In this document: positions 1 through 6,327 of the stretch, in pieces | Position numbering within the stretch: position 1 is the stretch's first letter | Layout of the letters: every line of letters starts with the position of its first letter | Assembly (NCBI GenBank): GCA_019307665.1 | Contig: JAFDJC010000097.1 | Span: 1 to 10,185, forward strand | From: Deltaproteobacteria bacterium | GTDB taxonomy: Bacteria > Desulfobacterota > Desulfobacteria > Desulfobacterales > SURF-7 | DNA length: 10,185 nucleotides | Direction of reading: 5' to 3' | Notes under the pieces: generated by a model | What the model was told of the DNA's origin: nothing | Seen by the model: the letters and a program-made list of their open reading frames with translations, nothing else | The model's database searches: none | Made by a program: the position numbers and the translations under genes

Positions 1-32
1 TGAAGTGATAGCTATATCAGCAAACTCCCTTT

Positions 33-1091
33 TCAATTATTGTAACAAACAAAGAATATGTATGGACTATTGGAAACCTTTGTCTCACCCGTATAAGCAT
101 TGATCAATGTTCTGCTATTGCCAGAGGCAAAGGATGAAAGATCACGCGGGCCATCAAGTTGTCCTCCCTCTCCCCAATGGAGAATTTGATATATCTTTCC
201 TCCGTAAACAACAGCATAATGCGGAGCCTTAGTCGGATCATTCGGGGGAGGACCGGAATAAAACATGATGATATCACCATCTTCTAATAAAGATGCATTG
301 TTTGGATCGTATGTATTAGGCACTGCACCCTCGTAAACTTTACTATAGCCGTTTTGATCGAGCAAATTTTTTATCTCTGCTTTTTCATCATCAATGCTTA
401 TTCCGCTTGGAGGAACACTGCCTGTAATTTCCGCGTAGGCGAGGTCCTGGCAGTATTCGAATCTTGTCGGGTTAGAGTTATATAGATCGCACAGATTCTG
501 GACTGCAGGAACATTGCAGGCTGCGCCCAGCACTTGCCGCTGACCCGAAGTTGAGAGTGTTCCTGTACTCGTCGCACTAACTGAACCTTCTTTGTATACG
601 CGAAACATGTAGTCAGCAGAACCGCTTCCCGTGTAATACCGGACGCCATAATTGTAAACTCCCGCCGGGGCACTACCTGCAGGCCAAAATGCTCGTTCCG
701 GTCCGCCGCCGTCTCCTGAACCGGTTTCCCCCTGATCATCATAATCTATTGCTCCACCTTCGGCTGTTGGACCAAGGCTGGCGCCATCCCGAGATGTACT
801 TAACATTGCATTTGTAGGATCAATGACCCACATATCAACATCCGGGCCTTCATCGGCCTCCAAATGTGACCATGTGAGCGTAAAAACCGGATTTCCTGTA
901 GTGCCGTCATCCAAAATCGCTCCAGGATCCGTGCCCTCTCCCGGTCCTACATCAGGCTGTACAAGGACTTCATCATCGTCATCACCTCCACTATCAATAC
1001 AACCGCCTGCTGTTGCAATGATTGAGATGGCAATGATGCTTATGAATACCCTGGACAAAAAGTGCCTACCAAACCCTCTGAACGATATCAT
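33..1091 (-). CDS. Lipoprotein with YfaP/DUF2135-like domain and NlpC/P60-like C-terminal region
   Basis: A 352-aa probable outer-membrane lipoprotein. Residues 1-30 are a basic then hydrophobic signal peptide ending in the lipobox ATAGG-C31, followed by an acidic linker (DDDDE at 37-41). Residues ~67-168 resemble the YfaP/DUF2135 beta domain: a TLTW strand, the D84-x-D86-M-W-V-I-D-P motif, then a GPERAFW and AGVYNYGVRYY pair. The C-terminal ~150 residues contain C214 in EYCQDLAYA, then GDIIMFY at 272-278, H291-YAVVY and H305. That order (Cys, GDxxxF strand, His at the start of a beta strand) is like NlpC/P60 papain-fold peptidases, but the usual DCSG box is missing, so the catalytic assignment is inference. 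The ATG has a GAAAGGGG ribosome site upstream and a TATAAA -10 candidate at 1115-1120. The function is not recognised; envelope-associated peptidase or amidase activity is one possibility. Confidence 0.8.
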   Translation of the reverse strand: MISFRGFGRHFLSRVFISIIAISIIATAGGCIDSGGDDDDEVLVQPDVGPGEGTDPGAILDDGTTGNPVFTLTWSHLEADEGPDVDMWVIDPTNAMLSTSRDGASLGPTAEGGAIDYDDQGETGSGDGGGPERAFWPAGSAPAGVYNYGVRYYTGSGSADYMFRVYKEGSVSATSTGTLSTSGQRQVLGAACNVPAVQNLCDLYNSNPTRFEYCQDLAYAEITGSVPPSGISIDDEKAEIKNLLDQNGYSKVYEGAVPNTYDPNNASLLEDGDIIMFYSGPPPNDPTKAPHYAVVYGGKIYQILHWGEGGQLDGPRDLSSFASGNSRTLINAYTGETKVSNSPYIFFVCYNN

Positions 1092-1114
1092 TATTTATAC
1101 CCCTTTCAATAAAG

Positions 1115-1120
1115 TTTATA
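1115..1120 (-). promoter_or_regulatory. Candidate -10 box for the lipoprotein gene
   Basis: On the minus strand this reads TATAAA, placing a start site near 1108 and giving a ~17-nt leader that includes the GAAAGGGG ribosome site. I see no convincing -35 hexamer at the expected distance, so this is a weak prediction. Confidence 0.3.
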
Positions 1121-1155
1121 GTCTGAACCATTGTATTTGGGTTGAGATTGTGAAC

Positions 1156-1171
1156 TATGCTTTTAAGCATA
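1156..1171. repeat. 16-bp inverted repeat TATGCTT-TT-AAGCATA
   Basis: A perfect 7-bp inverted repeat with a 2-nt centre lies in the gap between the hydrolase stop (1262) and the lipoprotein start (1091). It sits about 65 nt upstream of the lipoprotein ATG and is not followed by a T-run in either direction. It is better read as a possible protein-binding site than as a terminator. Confidence 0.35.
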
Positions 1172-1213
1172 CAACAGGGTTATTTAAAACACAACATATT
1201 GATTTAGGCGAAG

Positions 1214-1258
1214 GCCGGACACGGAGTGACGGATTGGGACCTTTTACGAAACCATCAT
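1214..1258. repeat. Intergenic repeat-like motif, copy A
   Basis: This non-coding block starts GCCGG, contains GTGACGGA and GGAC-C-TTTTA-C-GA, and ends TCAT. It aligns with a second intergenic block at 6192-6231. In the last 18 bases after GGAC, 13 of 18 positions match and all five differences are transitions, as expected for diverged copies of one element. Its right end carries AAACCAT-C-ATGGTTT (1249-1263), which runs into the end of the hydrolase gene. Confidence 0.45.
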
Positions 1259-1261
1259 GGT

Positions 1262-1999
1262 TTACGGCGTTAAAATTTTCACAAACCATTCCACAGCATT
1301 TTCATAAAAATCAGCCTGATGAATTGGATCGCTCATTCTGTGGTCTCCATTTTTCTGTATAATCAAGCGCTTTGGATCTTTTGCCTTCCCATATATTTTA
1401 CGGCTGTTTGAAACCGGTACTACCGTATCAGCATCTCCATGAAAGATCAGAACCCTTGAAACAGAAGGGAGTTTTTCAGTGATATCAAAGCTAAGGCACT
1501 TTTGATAGAATGATATCGGCAGTCCCTTAAGGTCGGTTGAGGCACTGGCTGAGGCATCAGCTGACTTAAGGATTGAGGCTCCGGTTACAGGCGCGGCAAG
1601 GGTAACAACCGCATCGACCTGGTATGTGCCGGCAACTGATAGTGCGGCAGCGCCTCCAAGGCTGCTTCCGAACAGACCGATCTTTTTGCCGATATCAGGT
1701 CTTTTTTGTATCCACTCTATGGCTCTGACAAGATCTTTGTATCTTGATTCAAGAGAAGTGACATTTACGAAATCACCTTCACTTTGCCCGCACCCCCTGT
1801 GATCAAATCTCAAATATGCCATGCCTCGTTGGTTGCATTCGTGGGCAAGACTGATCTGTTTTGGTGAATCACCTGCACTCAAAAGGCCGTGGGAGCCGAT
1901 CACAATCGGTGGCAACGGGATATCCGGCAGATGGAGTGTTCCTGAAAGTTGAAATCCGTCTGATAAAAATGTTATATTTATTTCAGTTGCATGTTTCAT
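1262..1999 (-). CDS. Alpha/beta hydrolase (serine esterase/peptidase-like)
   Basis: A 245-aa cytoplasmic alpha/beta hydrolase with no signal peptide. The fold is marked by the oxyanion loop IGSHGLL (34-40), DHRGCGQSEG (66-75) and the nucleophile elbow G111-S-S113-L-G115. The catalytic acid is D191 in HGDADTVVP and the catalytic base is H220 in GDH. This arrangement matches the family often annotated as alpha/beta hydrolase or dienelactone-hydrolase-like. The substrate cannot be predicted. A low-complexity stretch (SADASASAS, ~146-154) lies in the cap region. The ATG at 1999 has no strong Shine-Dalgarno. The gene diverges from the rRNA methyltransferase across a 76-nt gap and is followed, after 170 nt, by the lipoprotein gene on the same strand. 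Confidence 0.88.
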   Translation of the reverse strand: MKHATEINITFLSDGFQLSGTLHLPDIPLPPIVIGSHGLLSAGDSPKQISLAHECNQRGMAYLRFDHRGCGQSEGDFVNVTSLESRYKDLVRAIEWIQKRPDIGKKIGLFGSSLGGAAALSVAGTYQVDAVVTLAAPVTGASILKSADASASASTDLKGLPISFYQKCLSFDITEKLPSVSRVLIFHGDADTVVPVSNSRKIYGKAKDPKRLIIQKNGDHRMSDPIHQADFYENAVEWFVKILTP

Positions 2000-2075
2000 G
2001 TTTACTGTTTTTAAAAATTGTTATACCTGACCTATTTGGCATGGCACTTTATCATAATAAGAGAGGATAATACAA
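2000..2075. promoter_or_regulatory. Divergent promoter region, hydrolase / rRNA methyltransferase
   Basis: This 76-nt gap must hold the 5' signals of both divergent genes. On the plus strand, CTGACC (2027-2032), 17 nt, then TATCAT (2050-2055) is a candidate, but its start site would fall inside the ribosome site GAGAGGA at 2061-2067. On the minus strand, GTGCCA, 16 nt, TATAAC is an equally modest candidate. Neither is strong. Confidence 0.3.
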
Positions 2076-3473
2076 TTGGGAATTAAAAAACGGGATATAT
2101 GCGAACTCAATATTTCAGATATGGCATTTGGGGGCAGGGGGGTCGCAAAAGTTGACGGATTTACCATATTTGTCGACCGTACCACACCACTGGACAGGGT
2201 AAGGGCAAGAATTTATAAAAAGAAAAAAAATTATGCCGAGGCCGGGGTAGTTGAACTGTTATCGCCATCACCCTTTCGTATCGATCCTCCATGCCGGTAC
2301 AGCGGATACTGTGGCGGCTGTAAATGGCAGTTTCTGGACTACAATAAACAGCTTGAATACAAAAAGCGGCATGTTGCCGAATCTCTCGAACATATCGGGA
2401 TGATGAAGGGCATATTGGTTCATGAAACAAAGCCTTCCAAAGAAATATTCGGCTATCGAAACAAAATGGAATTTTCCTGTTCCGACAGGCGATGGCTTCT
2501 TCCTGAGGAGATGGAAAAAGAAGATGTCGATACAGACTTTGCCCTTGGGCTTCATGTGCCCGGAACTTTTTATAAGGTTCTGGATACTAAGGCATGTCTG
2601 CTGCAGCCTGAAACCGGCAATCTTATTTTAAATGATGTTCGGACATACATGAAAAATTCCAAAGCCCCGGCCTATGGTCTTCGCAGTCATGAAGGGTTCT
2701 GGCGTTTTTTGATGTTGAGGCACTCCGTGGCTTATGACCAGTGGATGGTAAACATTATAACCGCATCAGAAGATCGTAATACGGTTCAGCCCCTTGCCGA
2801 TTTTCTGGCAGAAAAGTATCCCGGCATTGTATCGATTGTGAACAATATTACATCAAGCAAGGCCGGCATTGCCATTGGTGAATATGAAATTTTGTTAAAA
2901 GGGGAGCCGGTCATTAAAGACAGAATCGGAAGTTTTGAGTTTGACATATCCGCCAATTCTTTTTTTCAGACCAATACCCGCCAGGCAGAACAGCTTTACA
3001 CAAAAATAAAAGAATATGCAGAACTTTCAGGCAATGAAACAATAATAGATCTTTACAGTGGAACAGGCACAATACCGATCTGGCTTGCAGATTCTGCAAA
3101 GAGCGTGACAGGATTTGAGGTTGTGAAGACTGCTGTGACTGATGCCATGAAAAACTGCAAAAACAACGGAATAGACAATGTTAGTTTTGTGGAGGGGGAT
3201 ATTCGGGAATCTTTAAAGCAGATTACGGAAAAGCCGGACGTGATGATCATCGATCCGCCCAGGGCAGGTATGCACAAGGATGTTGTCAAACAGGTTCTTG
3301 CCATGGCGCCGGATAGAATCGTGTATGTATCGTGCAACCCTGCGACACTGGCAAGAGATCTTATTATGTTGAAAGAATATTATGAAGTGCCGGAAGTACA
3401 GCCTGTAGACATGTTCCCCCATACATTCCATATCGAAGCAGTTGCAAAGCTTAATAAACAGGCAAAACAATAG
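2076..3473 (+). CDS. rlmD: 23S rRNA (uracil-C5)-methyltransferase, RlmD/RumA type
   Basis: A 465-aa SAM-dependent RNA m5U methyltransferase. An N-terminal TRAM domain (~5-62) precedes a 4Fe-4S cluster site with C73, C79, C82 (CRYSGYCGGC) and C174. The Rossmann methyltransferase domain has SFFQTN (295-300), the SAM motif DLYSGTGTIP (325-334), IDPPRAGM (392-399), the nucleophile C420 in VSCNPATLARD and the general base E454 in FHIEA. The full motif set indicates an active enzyme. RlmD (U1939 of 23S rRNA) is the likeliest family name, but RlmC, or in some lineages a TrmA-like or dual-specific RlmCD enzyme, cannot be excluded. Translation probably starts at TTG 2076: AGAGGA lies about 8 nt upstream and the TRAM domain begins immediately. 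It ends 13 nt from the convergent SDR gene. Confidence 0.92.
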   Translation: MGIKKRDICELNISDMAFGGRGVAKVDGFTIFVDRTTPLDRVRARIYKKKKNYAEAGVVELLSPSPFRIDPPCRYSGYCGGCKWQFLDYNKQLEYKKRHVAESLEHIGMMKGILVHETKPSKEIFGYRNKMEFSCSDRRWLLPEEMEKEDVDTDFALGLHVPGTFYKVLDTKACLLQPETGNLILNDVRTYMKNSKAPAYGLRSHEGFWRFLMLRHSVAYDQWMVNIITASEDRNTVQPLADFLAEKYPGIVSIVNNITSSKAGIAIGEYEILLKGEPVIKDRIGSFEFDISANSFFQTNTRQAEQLYTKIKEYAELSGNETIIDLYSGTGTIPIWLADSAKSVTGFEVVKTAVTDAMKNCKNNGIDNVSFVEGDIRESLKQITEKPDVMIIDPPRAGMHKDVVKQVLAMAPDRIVYVSCNPATLARDLIMLKEYYEVPEVQPVDMFPHTFHIEAVAKLNKQAKQ

Positions 3474-3486
3474 AATAGATACGATT

Positions 3487-4302
3487 TCAGCGGCTCTGGA
3501 CTTTTTTTATATCCCAGTCCATAATCGCTTCAATAATGCCGGGAAAGAGCCGTTTCACTATATATGTCGCTTTTCCCATAAACCCTGGTATGATAATAAA
3601 TCTTTTTTTTCCGATTCCTTTAATCATTACCTTTGCCACATAATCCGGTTGAAGAAGACCTCCGGTTTCTGAAACTGCTTTGGTTTCATCAGGTTTTGTT
3701 GCGTTTTCGGCTTCAAGCATTGGTGTGTCTGTGTCCGGAGGACATAGAACCGATACGAGAACACCAAATTTTTTGCATTCACTCCGCAAGGATTCGGAAA
3801 ATCCCATGAGCCCGAACTTGGATGCAGAATAATCCGTAAATCCGAATACACCGACGAAGCCTGCAACGGATGAAACGTTGATGATATGTCCCCCGTTTTT
3901 TTTCATATACGGCAAAAGTGCGGCAATTGTGTTCCGGACGCCGAACAGATTGACTTTCAAGGTTTCTTCAAACTGTTCACAGGTGATATTTTCGAAATAA
4001 TCTGGACGGGATCTTCCTGCGCTGTTGATCAGAACATCAGGCGCTCCGATTTTTTTTACTGCTTTTTCCATTACATTTACGGTCATCTCATTGTCGGACA
4101 CATCAAGCGGCATAGATTCAATGAGGACATTGTCGTCTTTTTTAGCGCTTGTGATTTCCTTTACCGCTTTTTCAAGCATCGCCTGCTTTCTTGAAAAAAT
4201 AATTGTGTTTGCCCCGAGCGCGGCAAATTGTTTTGCGGCTGAAAGTCCTATGCCGCTCGATCCTCCGGTTATAAACACATTCTTTTTATAGAGGTCAGTC
4301 AT
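3487..4302 (-). CDS. SDR-family reductase, 3-ketodihydrosphingosine-reductase-like
   Basis: A 271-aa classical short-chain dehydrogenase/reductase. It has the cofactor motif TGGSSGIG (12-19), an NSAG-type motif (93-96), N118 (KVNLFG), catalytic S145 in NVSSVAG, Y158 and K162 in YSASK. The stretch CPPDTDTPMLEAEN (187-200), followed by TKP and SETGG and preceded by GFTDYSASKFG, closely matches what I remember of eukaryotic KDSR/Tsc10, which reduces 3-ketosphinganine with NADPH. That comparison is from memory. The C-terminal tail (~234-271) is basic and amphipathic and could associate with membranes. Its ATG overlaps the TGA of the upstream flavoprotein gene (ATGA), with AAGGAG about 11 nt upstream inside that gene, so translation is probably coupled. 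No serine palmitoyltransferase or ceramide synthase is in the window, so another ketolipid or ketone substrate is possible. Confidence 0.85.
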   Translation of the reverse strand: MTDLYKKNVFITGGSSGIGLSAAKQFAALGANTIIFSRKQAMLEKAVKEITSAKKDDNVLIESMPLDVSDNEMTVNVMEKAVKKIGAPDVLINSAGRSRPDYFENITCEQFEETLKVNLFGVRNTIAALLPYMKKNGGHIINVSSVAGFVGVFGFTDYSASKFGLMGFSESLRSECKKFGVLVSVLCPPDTDTPMLEAENATKPDETKAVSETGGLLQPDYVAKVMIKGIGKKRFIIIPGFMGKATYIVKRLFPGIIEAIMDWDIKKVQSR

Positions 4303-4961
4303 ATCTGTTTTTTCTCCTTATTAGTTATTTGTAAGTGTTCACCGATTAGACGACCGATTCGTATCGCTTCTTCCCACACTTTTTCCTGATCCTCAACCCG
4401 TGAGTATCCGTAATCGGATGTTCTGGCATCGGGACCATATAGCATTTTCAATCCACTCATTTCACATTCATCTCCCTTGCCACAGCTAAGACAGGGAACA
4501 TTTCCCTGAACAGTCAATTGTCCGATAAGATCCATGTGCTCATAATCTCTCAACTCAGCAGCCATTGATTGATTGACGTTATCCATTAGTTCAGGCAGCA
4601 AACAGGTCAGAATCGTTGCGCACAGTTTGCCTTTAAGCAAATTGTTTACATGTCTCAGTGACCAGAATCTTTCAAGAAGCGCTTTTGTGAAACCGTCAAT
4701 CAGTCCATAAGGACTATATGCACCGATAATCAATGCTTTGGATTTTTTGATTTTTTCTGCAAGTTCCGGAAAGTCATCTGTAACTTTGCAAATATTGTCC
4801 GGAACACATTTTTTACAGGCATGGCAAGGTCTGACGTTAATATTGCTAAGTTTCACAAATTCAGATTCAAGTCCGGTTGCATCCAATACAGCTTTAACAA
4901 GTCGATCCGTGTTACTGTTTTTTACAGGGCTTCCGGAAATACCCAATATTTCAACACTCAT
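4299..4961 (-). CDS. Isf-like iron-sulfur flavoprotein / NAD(P)H-dependent FMN reductase
   Basis: A 220-aa flavodoxin-fold protein. The N-terminal ISGSPVKNSNTDR (8-20) is the FMN-phosphate loop of the FMN_red family, and GAYSPYGLIDGFTKALLER (80-98) is the second flavin loop. Between them lies C46-x2-C49-x2-C52-x5-C58, the compact cysteine motif of archaeal and bacterial iron-sulfur flavoproteins (Isf) that binds a 4Fe-4S cluster. A second cysteine set, C157-x2-C160-x5-C166, lies in the C-terminal third. Isf proteins transfer electrons or reduce O2 and H2O2 in anaerobes; the partner here is unknown. The ATG has AAAAGGAG about 8 nt upstream. The gene follows the ZIP transporter after 57 nt and overlaps the SDR start by 4 nt, so flavoprotein and reductase are probably co-translated. 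Confidence 0.85.
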   Translation of the reverse strand: MSVEILGISGSPVKNSNTDRLVKAVLDATGLESEFVKLSNINVRPCHACKKCVPDNICKVTDDFPELAEKIKKSKALIIGAYSPYGLIDGFTKALLERFWSLRHVNNLLKGKLCATILTCLLPELMDNVNQSMAAELRDYEHMDLIGQLTVQGNVPCLSCGKGDECEMSGLKMLYGPDARTSDYGYSRVEDQEKVWEEAIRIGRLIGEHLQITNKEKKQI

Positions 4962-5018
4962 TATGATTCTCCTTTTAACATATTAATATCATTTGATAAT
5001 ATGGTATACGAACTCAGT

Positions 5019-5834
5019 TTATCCCAAAGCCACATCGAGAATCATCATTACCGAAAAACCGGTCATGGTTGCCATTGTAACTAAGTCGATATTTGTATGA
5101 TTTTTTTGAGCTTCCGGGATTAGTTCCTCCACCACCACAAAAATCATGGCCCCGGCCGCAAAGCAGAGAGCATATGGTAGAATATTTTGCATTTTCAGAA
5201 CAAATAGCGCCCCGATAACCCCGGCAACCGGTTCCACTATACCGGAAGCTTGTCCCATAAAAAAACTTTTCCCACTGGTCATCCCTTCTCTTCTCAATGG
5301 CATTGACACGGCAGCACCTTCAGGGAAATTCTGAATTCCAATGCCGATTGCCAAAGCAACTGCTCCTCCAATTGTGGCAGAAGGCAGATTAGCTGCCACA
5401 GCTCCAAAAGCAACACCCACAGCTAACCCCTCAGGTATATTGTGAAGGGTTATAGCAAGCACCAGAAGAGTACTTCGTTGCCATGAAGTCTTTATTCCTT
5501 CACTTTTATCAATATTTAGGCTTGGATGAAGGTGTGGCAGGAACTTATCAGTCAGTCTCATAAAAATTCCGCCACTCATAAATCCAATGACTGCAGTAAG
5601 CCATGGTGTATGCCCCAACTGCTCCGCCATCTCTATGCCCGGTGAGAGAAGAGACCAGAAGCTTGCAGCAATCATTACGCCGGCAGCAAAGCCAAGCATT
5701 GAGTCCATAAGCTTCTGGTTTACAGCTTTTGTAAAAAAAACAAGTGCCGCCCCTGCGGTAGTTACGCCCCAGGTAAAAAGTGTGGCAATTAACGCCTGCG
5801 TAATGGGATTGAATTGCTGTAAAAAATCGATCAT
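5019..5834 (-). CDS. ZIP-family divalent metal transporter (GufA/ZupT-like)
   Basis: A 271-aa, eight-helix inner-membrane carrier for divalent metals (Zn2+, Fe2+ or Mn2+). Signature motifs are H131-N-I-P-E135-G in the fourth helix and Q168-N-F-P-E172-G in the fifth, which form the binuclear metal site. E202 (GIVEP) and E236-E-L-I-P-E241 follow. A cytoplasmic loop holds LPHLHP (99-104), a short His-rich segment typical of ZIP carriers. The Q-for-H change in the second motif (QNFPEG) is the normal form in the GufA subfamily. The ATG at 5834 has AAGAGG overlapping the stop codon of the 71-aa gene 10 nt upstream, pointing to one transcript and coupled translation. Metal specificity cannot be read from the sequence. 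Confidence 0.92.
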   Translation of the reverse strand: MIDFLQQFNPITQALIATLFTWGVTTAGAALVFFTKAVNQKLMDSMLGFAAGVMIAASFWSLLSPGIEMAEQLGHTPWLTAVIGFMSGGIFMRLTDKFLPHLHPSLNIDKSEGIKTSWQRSTLLVLAITLHNIPEGLAVGVAFGAVAANLPSATIGGAVALAIGIGIQNFPEGAAVSMPLRREGMTSGKSFFMGQASGIVEPVAGVIGALFVLKMQNILPYALCFAAGAMIFVVVEELIPEAQKNHTNIDLVTMATMTGFSVMMILDVALG

Positions 5835-5844
5835 TTTTAGCCTC

Positions 5845-6060
5845 TTATAGCTTTACGCCCTGTATTACCCTGGGGATTTCGCCACCGAAAATAGCCATAA
5901 TAGTCTCTACAGTATTAAAATCATTATACATATCTCCAAACGAGTCGATATTGAGGGAAAGTGGCGATAGAACGATGTCTAATATTTTATCGAATATTGC
6001 CTTCACTATTGGTTCCAATTGACACTGGTTATGGGGTTTCCTGCAATGGCATCCATGCAT
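5845..6060 (-). CDS. Small His/Cys-rich protein upstream of the ZIP transporter
   Basis: A 71-aa unrecognised protein. The first 13 residues, MHGCHCRKPHNQC, contain three cysteines (C4, C6, C13) and three histidines (H2, H5, H10), a likely soft-metal binding site. The rest (~16-71) is predicted mostly helical and mildly hydrophobic (LEPIVKAIFDKILDIVLSPL, then FGGEIPRVIQGVKL), with no clear membrane helix. It lies 10 nt upstream of the ZIP gene, whose ribosome site overlaps this stop codon. The ATG lacks a good Shine-Dalgarno, but a TTGACA promoter sits very close upstream. Location, composition and spacing support a real gene, perhaps a metal sensor or chaperone for the transporter. That role is inference. 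Confidence 0.6.
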   Translation of the reverse strand: MHGCHCRKPHNQCQLEPIVKAIFDKILDIVLSPLSLNIDSFGDMYNDFNTVETIMAIFGGEIPRVIQGVKL

Positions 6061-6074
6061 TTTTTATAAATTTA

Positions 6075-6104
6075 TTTGTACTTTAAATACGTTAAGTGTG
6101 TCAA
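6075..6104 (-). promoter_or_regulatory. Candidate sigma70 promoter for the His/Cys protein-ZIP operon
   Basis: On the minus strand, a perfect -35 TTGACA (6099-6104) is followed by 18 nt and TACAAA (6075-6080). The start site would be near 6068, only about 8 nt before the ATG at 6060. The -35 lies inside an imperfect inverted repeat (GTTAA-N5-TCAAC, 6091-6105) that could be an operator. Confidence 0.5.
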
Positions 6105-6191
6105 CTGTAATATGCAGGGGGAAACAGCTTGTATATTTTGGTTTATATTTAAAAAATCAGCATAACTTCAAAGAGAGTCAAGAAACCATTT

Positions 6192-6231
6192 GCCGGTGTG
6201 ACGGAACCAGGACTTTTTATGAGACTGTCAT
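6192..6231. repeat. Intergenic repeat-like motif, copy B
   Basis: This block starts GCCGG, contains GTGACGGA and GGAC-TTTTTA-T-GA and ends TCAT. It matches copy A at 1214-1258 in order and spacing of the conserved pieces, with small gaps. It lies in the 267-nt divergent gap between the His/Cys protein and trxB. Apart from the two promoters and the inverted repeat at 6236-6251, I see nothing else in that gap. Confidence 0.4.
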
Positions 6232-6235
6232 AATT

Positions 6236-6251
6236 TAATTATAAATAATTA
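6236..6251. promoter_or_regulatory. AT-rich inverted repeat upstream of the trxB promoter
   Basis: TAATTAT-AA-ATAATTA is a perfect 7-bp inverted repeat ending 9 nt before the trxB -35 box, a position suited to an activator or repressor site. AT-rich palindromes arise easily by chance, so confidence is low. Confidence 0.25.
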
Positions 6252-6260
6252 CCGCGAGAC

Positions 6261-6289
6261 TTGATTCATCGAGCTGGAAAGAGTAAAAT
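6261..6289 (+). promoter_or_regulatory. Candidate sigma70 promoter of trxB
   Basis: TTGATT (6261-6266), a 17-nt spacer and TAAAAT (6284-6289) give a near-consensus promoter. The start site would fall near 6296, about 32 nt before the ATG, leaving room for the strong ribosome site AAAGGAGG at 6311-6318. Confidence 0.6.
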
Positions 6290-6327
6290 AAAAAGTTAGT
6301 ATTTGTTTGCAAAGGAGGAAAATAAAA

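Noticed and set aside
398..742. Minus-strand 114-codon open frame
   Set aside because: It lies entirely within the lipoprotein gene in another frame and has no recognisable motif or ribosome site.
1249..1263. Inverted repeat AAACCAT-C-ATGGTTT as a terminator of the hydrolase gene
   Set aside because: The stem is short with a 1-nt centre and no T-run follows on the minus strand; it is better treated as part of the repeat-like block.
2036..2056. TGGCAC in the divergent gap as a sigma54 (-24) element
   Set aside because: The -12 element (TTGC-like) is absent at the required spacing.
6307..6327. Upstream TTG as the start of trxB
   Set aside because: It would place the strong AAAGGAGG ribosome site inside the coding region; ATG 6328 fits the family N-terminus.
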